From Nannobrachium achirus (lineage: Eukaryota > Chordata > Actinopteri > Myctophiformes > Myctophidae), in NCBI GenBank assembly GCA_963921795.1, contig OY997660.1, positions 939,480 through 1,003,479 on the forward strand: DNA of 64,000 bases, read 5' to 3'. Both the position numbers and the translations under genes were made by a program. The notes under the pieces are model-generated. The model had not been told where the DNA came from. It was given only the letters and a program-made list of their open reading frames with translations, and searched no databases. Positions 10,461-21,122 of the stretch are shown here, piece by piece (position 1 is the first letter of the stretch; the number at the start of each line of letters is the position of its first letter).

Positions 10461-10790
10461 AACTATTGCTGTATTGACTTTGACCTCTAAGGACCTTCCA
10501 GGGAAAGTGCTCATGTGCGTCTTGCGGTGACATGCTTCCTAGTTTCTTCTTCTCTGAGCTGTTATTGTTTTTTCGCACTGTTTTTTTTTTTTTTTTTTTT
10601 TTGACTTTGCACTATTAAGTTGGAACTATTGCTGTATTGACTTTGACCTCTAAGGACCTTCCAGGGAGAGTGCTCATGTGCGTCTTGCGGTGACACGCTG
10701 CCTAGTTTCTTCTGCTCTGAGCTGTTTCTGTTGTTTTTTTCGCACTGTTTTTCGACATTGCACTATTAGGTTGTGTTGGTAGTTTCTGAG
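10461..10790 (+). repeat. 163-bp tandem duplication in the LINE 3' UTR
   Basis: The block starting AACTATTGCTGTATTGACTT at 10461 recurs at 10624, with a poly-T tract at about 10579-10602 between. Most substitutions are single bases. Confidence 0.85.
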
Positions 10791-11090
10791 TATGTGTCTT
10801 GTTTAACAATGACAGTGAGATACTTGTTGCACTAACTAGCATTGACTGCTTTGGTCTCTTTTTGTAAGACACTTTATGTATATATACTTATATTTAATTC
10901 GCCCCCTCTATTGATGCACCTTCTCTTTTTTGGTACTGTACTGCTCTTGTTTTTACTCTTATCTTTTTTTTTTCCTACTTCTCTGTAACTTTGTAAATAA
11001 CTGTATACTGCTGTGCTACAACTGGACAACTAAATTTCCCCCTTGGGATAATAAAGGTATCTATCTATCCATCTATCTATCAAGGCACGA

Positions 11091-12239
11091 AGTGCCCGAA
11101 GGCCACTTATTGATATTGGACTTCATCACTATTATTATTCCGCCACTTTTTCTCTAGCGGCTAGACCGTGCAGTCGCTTTTTACGAAACTCGGCAGTATG
11201 GCAGAGGACTATGCCAAACGGCTAAAACGCGAAGCTCGCAACAATCGGCCAAAGGGTGGCGCTGTAGGAAGTCTTTGAAAAATGCCAACTTTGAACAGGT
11301 AAAGCTCATGCTCTGTTTCAGGTCCAGCCATGAAACCTGTATACACTTATGCGTCTCCTCATGCCGAACAACTTTTACGCTCTGACTTTTGACCTCTGAC
11401 CTTTACTTCTCCCACAATTTTAAATTATATGAAAAACAGTCAAAATCTATCTCCTCCTGGGATTTTCGCGTAACGTGCGCGAAACCTTTTTTACATGAAC
11501 TTTGGACCAATACGGTCAGAGAAGTTAGGCGGATTTTCTTTAAAGCGAAACATTATTTTTTAATAATTCACTCAATGTTGCAGTTTTATGCAAATTATTC
11601 TTCTGCCTCTAAATCATACATGCAAAGTGACACGTTCATGGCATTTGGCAAATATGTAGAGGGTTAGTCCAAATATCACTGAAAGCAATCTTACTCCAAT
11701 TGGCCAAAGGGGGGGGCGCTATACGAAGCGTTTAAAAACTCAAACTTTAAAGGGGCATAAGTCATGCCTCGTTTCGTTTGAAGACATACAACTTGCTTAC
11801 ACGCGTACCTTGACTCTAGCGGAAGACATCTGTGTCTTTGTTAAGTAAGCTCCGCCCTTTGATTTTCCGCCATTTTGAGCAGTTCGTAAAACGCTTAAAC
11901 CCGCTTTTATTACGGAGTTTTCGCGTCACGTGCACAGAACTTTTTTTACATTAACTTTGGACCAATATCTAAAGATCTGTCAGATCGGATTTTTTAAAAA
12001 TTGAAACATGCTTTTTTAATAATTCAATGCATATTGCGGTTTTATGCAAATTATTCTTCTGCCTCTAAAACATACATGCAAAGTAAAAAATGTCATGATG
12101 AACTACTGTAGAGGGTTAGTCCAAATATCACTGAAAGCAATCTTACCCCAATTGGCCAAAGGGGGGCGCTATATCTTTTTGAAAGAAGGCGTCAAGTACA
12201 TTACATGAAACTTTTTTTTTTTTTTTTAAATGACCATTA
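11091..12239. other. Non-coding DNA-transposon repeat, related inverted copy at 26.9 kb
   Basis: Two internal near-repeats, each with GTTAGTCCAAATATCACTGA (about 11660 and 12113) and the word CAATTGGCCAAAGGGGGG. The same sequences occur in reverse complement at about 26920-27250. No coding capacity seen. A 17-bp poly-T lies at about 12212. Confidence 0.6.
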
Positions 12240-12312
12240 TGTGTGACTGCCGTAGTGGTCAGTGCCTGTGCCTGATATACGGATGGTTGTGAGTTCAAAC
12301 CCCACGCCGGGT
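12240..12312 (+). repeat. tRNA-like (pol III type 2) unit, decayed
   Basis: Has an A-box-like TAGTGGTCAGTG and a B-box-like GAGTTCAAACC at tRNA spacing, but no convincing acceptor stem. Probably a SINE head rather than a tRNA gene. Confidence 0.45.
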
Positions 12313-12576
12313 TGAGTTGATGTTAACATCCTGGATGCCCATGGCATGTGCGTATGTCAAACTCTTTAATGTTGACACGTCTGATCGAACTCCAGATCAC
12401 ATTCATGTTTAAAATGAGCCCTTCTCTACCGGCCGTTTTTTTCAAAAGAAAATATGATCACTACTCAGATTGATTTCACCCCAAGCCTCCAAAATATAAA
12501 AAAGAAATCAATAAAATCAAGGCACTCAGCCTACATAGAACTTTATTTTTAAACAAACATGCTTAGCAGATCCTGC

Positions 12577-12650
12577 GGCTGCCTATTATAGTGGTCAGGG
12601 CATATGCCTTTCATGCAGAAGGTCGTTGGCTCGAATCCCGCCTGGGGTTT
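12577..12650 (+). repeat. tRNA-like unit, decayed
   Basis: A-box-like TATAGTGGTCAGGGC, a CTTTCATGC anticodon-loop-like segment and GGCTCGAATCC as B box. Acceptor stem not evident. SINE-derived rather than a functional tRNA. Confidence 0.45.
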
Positions 12651-12879
12651 ATATAAGCATAAAACCATGACATTTGGTAGACTTTACAATTTGGTTCCTT
12701 GAACAATGTCTGATATGGAGCCTTCCTAAAAATGTCCCCCAACCCCCCTTGATGTGTATTTTAATATCCGCCATTACTAAATAATGTATTTTGCATCATA
12801 AATCCTGAAACAAGCATTATAATACAAACTGTCATGTCTACACCTATGTTGTGATTTCCAAGGATTGCAATAATATCAT

Positions 12880-13140
12880 GTACCAGCTCAGTGGCCTAGT
12901 GGTTTTAGTGTCTGCCCTGAGACTGGGAGATCCGGGTTCAAACCTGGGTCGCGTCATACCAAAGATTCTGAAACATGGGACCCAGTGCCTCCCTGCTTGA
13001 AACTCAGCATCAAGGGTTGGATTGGGGGTAACTCCCTGTGACATACTAGCGTCATGTCCAGGGGGTGTACTTGTACATCAAGCTGCCTTACGCTACAGAA
13101 ACAGGAGATAGGCTCCTGCCCTATGAGATTCATGGCCCAG
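12880..13140 (+). mobile_element. tRNA-derived SINE
   Basis: Head with A box TGGCCTAGTGG and B box GGTTCAAACC, both matching pol III type 2 promoter consensus, followed by a unique body containing CATACCAAAGA, GCCTCCCTGCTTG and CTCAGCATCAAGGGTTGG, phrases I recognise from a common fish SINE. No poly-A tail or clear target duplication visible. Confidence 0.65.
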
Positions 13141-13835
13141 CCGATTCATATGGTCTTCATAGCTCAGCAAGGCTTACTATGTACATCATCAAACTGTCCA
13201 GGTGCATAGTATCAGTATTTTATGTCTGTTGCATATAGGCCTACAGTCTTTTGCATACATGTTGTGTAGAGGCCAATTTGTGCTTTTACCTATAACCACC
13301 GATTAGTGTAAAACTTTGTATGCACACTTCCCAGAGGCCAAGGAAAAACCTGTGCCCTGCATTTTTCACATCTGCCATTTATAGCGCCACCAGAAGGCCG
13401 ACTTACAGTATGTAAAAGACATTCTTGGATATTACTCCTTCAGATTTTATCCAAAAATCACACAAATCAGTACACAGTATCTCTACAGTGATGTAATCAT
13501 GATGGATTTGTCAGATATCATATTCTATCTAATTGGCTAACATTGAATTCCAAGGTTTGCAGGATTGCTCCTTTTTGAACAAAATGTCTCAAACGCAGCC
13601 TGCTATGTGTGTGAAATTTTCCACACACATTCCCACTAGGCCAAGGAACAGATGCCACCCTTCTCACATTGGCCTGTTATAGCGCCACCAGCGGGTCAAT
13701 TTTTGCAAAACACATTTTTGGAACAAAATGCTTCAAATCCCGCATGCAGCGTCCGATTGCCGTGAAAGGCCCAAGAACACGTGGCACCCTTTTCACTTTG
13801 GCCTATTATAGAGTCACCACTAGGCCAAAAAAAAA
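13141..13835. other. Non-coding interior of the composite transposon
   Basis: Several degenerate repeats around TATAGCGCCACCA (13380, 13679) and TATAGAGTCACCAC (13807). No gene seen. Confidence 0.5.
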
Positions 13836-13973
13836 CTACCTGACCTGCCGGAGTCCTGTTCAGAAGAACACTGCTTCTAGTTTTTCTTTGATGTCTTCTT
13901 TGCTTTCCCTTGATGCCTTTTTGGTTTCTTGCTTTTTATGCCTTGGACACTTTATCGCTGCTTGCAGCTATAT
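13836..13973. repeat. Right terminal inverted repeat of the composite transposon
   Basis: Reverse complement of 3721-3858, ending GCTTGCAGCTATAT. Together the two ends bound 10.25 kb including both LINEs. Confidence 0.8.
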
Positions 13974-14329
13974 TAATGTTCTTGTTTTTGATCATTAGAT
14001 CCAATTACTGAATTCGAAGTCGACAGGTTTTCTTCAGAATATCTATGACATTGTGACATTTTGGCATAGTAGGAGTCCAACCAGTACTAGTACGCCCTTA
14101 ACTTTGAGATTGTACAAATGGAACCAAATGGTTCTCAGAGTTACACACATGTTATGGTAATTCAGGGCTTGCTCTTCTATGTGTTTCTGGTATATATTAT
14201 TGTCCACTCATTTAGTATGTCCGTGGCAAAAAAGACATTTCAACATAAATCTCCACCAAAAGCCAGCAAGGTGATGAATGACCCTTGCTTAATCAGAGTC
14301 ATCATCCCATAAAGCTTGTTTCTTTTGAA
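13974..14329. other. Unassigned sequence
   Basis: No gene or repeat boundary recognised apart from one copy of a short dispersed motif at 14111-14137. Confidence 0.4.
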
Positions 14330-15760
14330 ACATTCTCACAGTTCTGGCACTCCGTTTCCGACCTGTTCTGGCACTGAAATAAATCAGTACAAGACAGTCT
14401 TGCAGACATACTGTACAGGTTTGCTTGTCTTCAACTATAGTGAACAACATGCAAAACACTTGACTGTGGAATCAGCACACTGTCCTGTAGATATGTTGAG
14501 CAAGGATGATGTGGTCACTGTAGATGGGTTAGTGTCCACTACTGACATGGTATGGGTTGGAGGGGTGGAGGTGGAGCATAGACTTGAGCTCTGCAGAGAC
14601 AGGGCTGAGTGTAATGCCATCCAGACTGCTTGCTTCTTTGGCATCAGCATTATATGTCTGTTCCAGTAGCATGTCAAAAGAAACACTACTGTTGTGGCTG
14701 CCATCTGCTCGTCAGCCAACAAATACACCTGCCATCAGTGCTTCATGTACCTCTGAAGCTGTTTCCGGTAATGTCTTCATCTAAGGCAAATACAAAGGTA
14801 AAGATTGCTGCCCATACTTGTAGTGGCCTACTAAAGTGAGGTAGGGTAGCATTCTTGCTGATTCACAGAGATGTCCTGTCCAGTCACCTTCCCGCTCGTA
14901 GTAGATAAACCTTTGGAGAATATCTGACATCTCCAGGAAGTTTGCCCAGAGGACTGCAGTTGGTTGCCCATTGAATGATTCCTGAAAAGCAGCAGCTGAT
15001 CTCCTAGGACTGCCATCTCTGGATGCCTCGTCATTTCTAACTTCTGCCAGTTATCTCTTTTTCAAACAGGACTTTGTTGAAAAGACATAATACTACCAAA
15101 CTTTACATGCCCTCAAACATCTTCTTGACAGTTCCTTCTCGACAAAGACTTGCTGCAACAAGCAGATCATCTGCCCCTGCATCCCTGATAATCTTGGAAG
15201 CCTCCCAGCAACAGCACTACATTGCCAAACTCATCTTGGTGCTGTCTGATCTCCAGTGATAATGGTGTACTTATGTAGTGAAGAGTCGTTTCATCTCTTT
15301 TCTGAGGACAGAAGGATCAGTTGGGGATGCTGGGATGAGTGGAAGGTAGCCAATAATGCTAGCCTGTGGGTGAAAGTTTACACAGAATGCTGAAAAGCCA
15401 GGTAAACCAGCTTCTGCATCTGGAGGAGCATTCAGCAGCATTCAGCAACTGTGGAAGCTATTCTACCTACAGTAGGTGCCACATAAGTTAAATGTCTTCA
15501 GCCAAGCCATCTGACAAAGTCTCTAGAATCTCCAACTTCCCAGTGCTCAGGAGACCTGGACTTCTGTCTGTCTTTGCTTGCTGACAAGAAACACTTGGGA
15601 GTAGGTGGTTCCGCAATCATCCTCACAACTCTTGATAGAGGTAAAACTGACCAAATGTGTTCATATTGCTTTTGTCATAACAGCCAGCTGTCACTGTAAA
15701 AGTCATAGTAAAGCTCTCGGGTGGCGTTGTTTCTTACTTACTATCAATAGATCTTTCTAA
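14330..15760 (-). pseudogene. Decayed copy of an uncharacterised fish multigene/transposon-associated family
   Basis: Read on the minus strand in broken frames, short stretches match phrases I recognise from a highly copied uncharacterised fish and invertebrate protein: IIGYLPLIPASPTDPS near 15335-15380, DAGADDLLVAASLC near 15150-15190, and LEQTYNADAKE near 14630-14660 followed by GITL. The order along the minus strand is the order in that protein. At least four frame changes and several stops separate them, so no product is expected. Function of the family is unknown to me. A fragment at 39568-39819 may be the N-terminal part of the same or a related family. Confidence 0.4.
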
Positions 15761-16513
15761 TGAGGCAAAGCCCATGGGGCGGGAACGAAACCGAACGATA
15801 CCAGCCACGCAATACAGCCTACTTTCCATGGGCATAGTCTAGTGCAGTGTTTATTATTTTTCCTTTATCTTGAGTTTTGCCTTTTGTTCCTGAGTTCTAT
15901 TTTTGTCAAAGTTTATTTTTGCTATTTTTGAATTTTGGGTTTCATTGTAGGCTACAAAATTGCATGGAGGAGGCTGGAGAAATGAAAATCTTAAAACGCC
16001 CCTCTTAAGCCGTTCTTTAGAGCCTAGGCCATCAGCCAACTTCACACACTGGTTTAAAAATATTAGAATGCCCAATAAGCAACTATAGTATTTTTAGAGA
16101 CACAAATTGCTTATAAGCAGACATGGCAACCCAGGTACATTCAGAGCCCAGAGCCTAGAACGCCAACTACTGACACTTTAACTCATTCCCCGCCTCCCCC
16201 GATAGTCCCGAGAAAATCCCAATGTCGTTCCCCGCCAGGCCCGATAGTCCCGAGAATTTGCTTTTATATAATGTAATGTTTAATTACATTCTTCCACAGC
16301 CCGTTACAAAGTCTGAGCCTTTTATCTTAAAGGGAACCTAAAATATCACACATCAAAGTAAGTGTGTTTGAAAAAAATACTGTAATAATGTATAAATTGC
16401 AATACAAATGTATAAATCTCCCCATAACCCACAGTGAACTGGCAAAAGACGCATTTGAGCTCAAAAGGCTGGCTGCCGGAAAAAAAAGAGAAGAAAAAAA
16501 AGTGTGAGAACAG

Positions 16514-16514
<1 letters not shown>
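15761..16514. other. Unassigned sequence with a TTAA-type transposon end
   Basis: No gene seen. TTAACTCATTCCCCGCC at 16178-16194 resembles three other 17-mers in the window (20428, 36098 reversed, 47474) and is followed by a duplicated CCCGATAGTCCCGAGA. Confidence 0.45.

Positions 16515-16598
<84 letters not shown>
16515..16598. repeat. (TG)42 microsatellite
   Basis: Uninterrupted TG dinucleotide repeat. Apparent reading frames here are artefacts of the repeat. Confidence 0.98.
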
Positions 16599-16600
<2 letters not shown>

Positions 16601-17442
16601 TCCCTCCAGGACCACTATATCTCTGTTTCAGTGGTCCCTGTTGGACCCCCTGATGGTGTTCAGTCCCATAAAAAAACAGTGCTATCAGTGAGATCTGCCT
16701 CTCTCTCTCTCTAGACACAAAACACACAATTATCGCCAATTCGCCATATAAATGCTTCTAAAACGTACCTGATAATGATGATGGTTGATTTGAATCCACA
16801 CCCTGGGTTATAATCCATATATCCAGGCTATAATATTAGTTTTGTAATGGTATTTAGTCCACAAACTTTAGTCCACAAACAAGCCATGATCGCCTTTGCA
16901 AAGGTGGGGGTCCCTGGTCGCCTTTCTAACGGAACCAATAAGGGGTCCGCGGGTCCAACGCTTCGCCGACCTCCCAGAGCAGTGCGGAGTTACATAACAT
17001 TGTAAAATCAATCAATAAGCCGATCATTTGTTACATAAAGTTCACATGATCCAGTTGCAGGGACAAGTGGTCCCTGTCGATGGGGTCTCACAAAGGGGGT
17101 CCCCTGGTCTCCAGCCAACACTTAGGGAACCAGGTGGGCGTGGGGGTCCCTGGCCCACGCTCCACCAAAACAAGCATCAACTACAGCCAACAAGCGATCG
17201 ATCAACTACAGCCTCGCCTCGTTAGCAAACTGCGTCTGCCCTGCTCTTGCCAGGGCAGTGCAGAGGATTTTTTAGGGGCAGGGGGAGACATTTTCTAACA
17301 TGTGCTAGAATGTGAAAATAGCAGATCTACAAGCTCTACAAGCTCTCAAAGTGTCGCAGAGCGACGTGTTGAGAGATTGCTGATCACCTTGTTGAACAAA
17401 TGTCATAGCAATCCATTCTAGAGGTGTATTCTAGAAGTGTTA
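16599..17442. other. Unassigned sequence
   Basis: No coding region supported. Contains one copy of the dispersed 20-bp motif at 17319-17336 (AGCAGATCTACAAGCTCT). Confidence 0.4.
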
Positions 17443-18140
17443 TTGCGACCGTCAGGGAGCAGTTTACTATGAAAACCTCCACCGGCCGTCCGTCGGTCGG
17501 TCACACGTCACACGTCACACCTTTGCCCTGCTCATATCTCCGCATCAGTATATAGGGCTTGTTTGTTTATTGTATGACATCACGCCACATCATCAGCTGT
17601 GGACTCTGTGATGTCATCGTATCGCATCAGTATATAGGGCTTGTTTGTTTATTGTATGACATCACGCCACATCATCAGCTGTGGACTCTGTGATGTCATC
17701 GTATCTCCATATATGGCCATCTCCGTATATGGAGATATAAGTCGTCCATGCCCAAGTATGGGCTGGTGAGGTCAGACTTTGTGTGATGCGTAGGTTATCT
17801 CAATATATGGAGATTCAACATTCCAGGCAATGCTCTCTTCCCTGGTGAGAATTGCCCCTTTATATAGGGCTTGTTTGTGTATTGTATGACATCACGCCAC
17901 ATCATCAGCTGTGGACTCTGTGATGTCATCGTATCTCCATATATGGCCATCTCCGTATATGGAGATATAAGTCGTCCATGCCCAAGTATGGGCTGGTGAG
18001 GTCAGACTTTGTGTGATGCGTAGGTTATCTCCATATATGGAGATTCAACATTCCAGGTGTAACTATGGCTACCCGTATGACGTGAGAGGTGGAGGTTGTG
18101 ATATTTGTGGAGATAAGCGACCAACGGTCGCTTATCTCCC
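17443..18140. mobile_element. Non-coding element with internal direct repeats and terminal hairpin
   Basis: Left end ATTGCGACCGTCAGGGAGCA is shared exactly with 44134, where about 110 bp match. Inside, a block containing ATCATCAGCTGTGGACTCTG occurs three times (about 17590, 17670, 17910), and a longer block of about 200 bp occurs twice (17624-17825 and 17860-18057). CCATATATGG boxes lie at 17707, 17937 and 18031. The right part ends in a perfect hairpin at 18109-18139. Confidence 0.6.
18109..18139. other. Perfect 14-bp hairpin with AAC loop
   Basis: GGAGATAAGCGACC, loop AAC, then its exact complement. Could be a transposon terminal structure; the downstream word CTTATCTCCCGATTAGG recurs at 58469. 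Confidence 0.8.
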
Positions 18141-20427
18141 GATTAGGGAGTCTTACTGGTTGTAAAGACTCATGCCCCCTTTGATGTCAATGTGTGTGTG
18201 TGCACCTGTAGGCCTACAGAGCGCAACTAGCATTTACACACAGAAACAGAGAGACAGCGCCCCCAAGTGACTTGTAGCAGACTTGTAGAATACTGTAGCA
18301 GTAATAGTATATCAATGTGAACTTGCTGTTTTTGGTCAGACATAGCATATAAAAATATTTTTCTCTGCATTTTTCTAAACAGAAAATTCTAAAAATAATT
18401 CCTATTACATAATTACATTAGTACACTTATCTGATAAGTGCCTGACGCCATAAATACAAATATCAACTGAGTTATTCGCTCGAAAAGCCATCAATCACAA
18501 AAAGGTCAATATCTCCAGTTCTTTCAATTATAGCTGGATTTTGGTCAAAAATGGCTATTTTGAGATGGCTGCAACTATAGAAAAAAAAGCTTTTTATTTA
18601 TTTATTTTATTTTTCGGTGAGACTAGAGTTTGTCCTGTTTCATTTGAGGTTCTGTATGACATTGTCGAAAAAATACAGAATTTAGGAAAAATGTCAATAT
18701 AAAAAAAAATATATCAATTTTTTTATTAAACAAAATGGCAGGAGAGCCATACAGTCAATGTTAAAATGGCGGCCAATGTGTTAATGCAAGGACAACAGGA
18801 AACCAAATGATGTTTTTCAGGACAGCTTTTTCAGCCTCCGCCTCTTTCAGGATATGAACAGGATAACGGGGGCGGTGCCAGGAATAACATGAATATATAG
18901 AGATAAATACTGAATAAAAGTACAAAGGTATTGGCATCAACTTGAAAAAAATTGAAAATAGCAGATCTACAAGCTCACAATGCAATGCAACGCATGAGCA
19001 TTGGAGTAGCCTAGAAGTAAGAGTATACAAGTGAAGTATAAAATACCTCAAAATTATACTAAGGATAGTATTTGAGTAAATGTACTCAGTTACTTTTACA
19101 CCACTGGCATTGTAGACCCGGATGCTTGTGAAACATGATAAAGAAATAGTCATGCAATAGTATGAATTTCAGTTTATTTACACAAAGGATTTGCAATTGC
19201 AAAATATTATAGCAGCATTATTTTCTGTAAGTGGCTAGCAGAGTCAGACTTAACTAAACTTAAATTGTTTTTATTGAAAAACGTTGAGGGGAAGGCGGCT
19301 GGGGGTCAAAACTTGGAACTTTAGGGGCTCACATGGGGCTGCTGTCCTGTGGGCAGAGCAGACTATGGATTCCAATTGGGGGGTGTTGGAGCCCAGCCAG
19401 CCTAGGTGGGGGAGGGTCCGGAGGGAGAGAGAAATGAGGTGGGCTTCAGAATAATTACAGTTGAGCCACAAGGTAGAGAAGAGGTGTTCAATCTGCCCGT
19501 TCCACACAGTTCAGAATAATGAACCCACTTACACTGCCTTTCTTTGGCTCCAAAGAAGCAAACTGGGAGCTGGTACTGATTGTCAGCTGATTGTCAGATG
19601 GGCTTCAGGTGTGAGGCTGAGCTTCCCCTGCATGGTTTGAAACAATAAATGAATGCACTCAAACATCATTACTTTATAAAGAAACTCAAAGCCATTACTT
19701 CACAATCAAATCAAATAATTCAAAACAAACTCAATACATTCACTTAAGTGAATAATCAAAACTCAAGCAGTGGATCTGCATTTGTTTGCACTGCTAGCAT
19801 TTTAGCACAATGAGGAAATCCCATGCCTTTTTGCTAAATCAAACTAGCCAAACCAACCATTCAAGCCATTGACAATAAACCATCGCACTGTTAACTCACC
19901 ACTGAGTAGATGGGCACAGAATGTAGAATTTTAGTCAGCAACCAGCAGCATGCGGCTTCCAAACAAACTGAGAGGGGGCAGAGTGGCAACAACTCAACCA
20001 CTATTTATACCCTTGCTTAAGAAGGTTGCCATGTTTGGTTGGGTTGCCATGTTTGGTTGCAATACCAGGGTTTTCATGGCAACATTTTGTAAAATGTGTC
20101 CGGGGCTGGTAAAACCGTCCAAATGTCGGCGATTTTAAAAGTCAGAAAACGCGAAAACATGAGTGATTTAGTTTTGTCTTTGTTTTTCGTTTTTTTTGAT
20201 ATAAACACAGTTTGAATATATTAGAGGGTTTTCATTCCATAAGATATCTTTGTTAAGGTTGCCAAATGTTAACACTGGTGTAGTAAAGTTGCCTTACTTT
20301 GTGAGAGATTACAGACTGTTTCTGGAGGCGGAGAAGTCAGCTCTTTAGATTTGCATAGCGTTTCGATTGGCCGACGGAATCCATTGTTCCTCAGGTTTCA
20401 CTCGTGTTCACGCTCTGAGCACCGCCC
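18141..20427. other. Non-coding, repeats only
   Basis: Holds a copy of the dispersed 20-bp motif (18960-18980), a hAT-type MITE end at about 19040-19110 (TACTCAGTTACTTTTACACC), and unassigned unique-looking sequence from 19120 to 20420. No gene that I can support. Confidence 0.45.
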
Positions 20428-21122
20428 TTAACTCATTGACTGCCAAGGCACGAGTTTCACGAGTTATTACAGTACTCCCAGGCTGCCACAGCCCGAGTTT
20501 CCCGAGTTGGAAGCCATTTTGAAAAAAAAAAAAAAAAAAAAAAAAAATTTTTTTTCAAAAATTTTTTTTATAAAAAAATTTCTAAAAATGCCTCAAATGT
20601 ATTAGGCATGATCGCAATTGCGAAATTGCATGTTTAGCCCCATAACAAACACATCTTTCAAAATGTCAAAAATGGCTGTTTTGTCTGACTTTGAAGGCTT
20701 GTATCTCATGAATGCCTGAACGGATTTCCAAGCGGATTTTTTTGTTTGAAAGCTGTTAAAAAGTACTACACATATGGTGCATGATCTAGGCATGGGCGTG
20801 CACGATCCGTGCACTAAAAATTGATCCGTGCACTAGAAATTTGGAAGGTGGCAGTGTTTGTTTTGTCTGACTTTGAAGGCTTCTATCTCATGAATGCCTG
20901 AACGGATTTCCAAGCGGATTTTTTTGTTTGAAAGCTGTTAAAAAGTACTACACATATGATGCATATATGGTGCATGGGCGTGCACGATCCGTGCACTAAA
21001 AATTGATCCGTGCACTAGAAATCTAGGATAGTGGCAGTCTGGTACTTGGGGGCCATCTTGAAATGGCATTCAATGAGTTTTAAATACAAGCGTGTATTTG
21101 TTTACAAACACTATCCTTCAAA
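20428..21122. repeat. TTAA-type transposon end and a 190-bp tandem duplication
   Basis: Begins TTAACTCATTGACTGCC. A poly-A/poly-T tract lies at 20521-20560. A block starting TTTGTCTGACTTTGAAGGCT at about 20678 repeats at about 20864. Part of it (CCTGAACGGATTTCCAA) recurs at 35941. The gene at 21123 starts directly after it. Confidence 0.6.

Larger units (their letters stand above)
8623..11090 (+). mobile_element. 5'-truncated L2/Rex1-like LINE with (TATC)n tail
   Basis: Starts abruptly inside the linker between endonuclease and RT, carries an open RT frame to 10452, a duplicated 3' UTR, and ends with TTGGGATAATAAAGG followed by (TATC)n at about 11055-11090, the usual 3' end of this LINE type. 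The same family supplies the fragment at 1-1345 and the bare tail at 36219-36311. Confidence 0.85.

Noticed and set aside
12880..12960. Functional tRNA gene
   Set aside because: A and B boxes are good but the acceptor stem does not pair and a SINE body follows.
16434..16739. Cys-Val or His-Thr repeat proteins
   Set aside because: Pure translation of the TG/CA microsatellite; the same applies at 45.8-46.1 kb and 58.5 kb.
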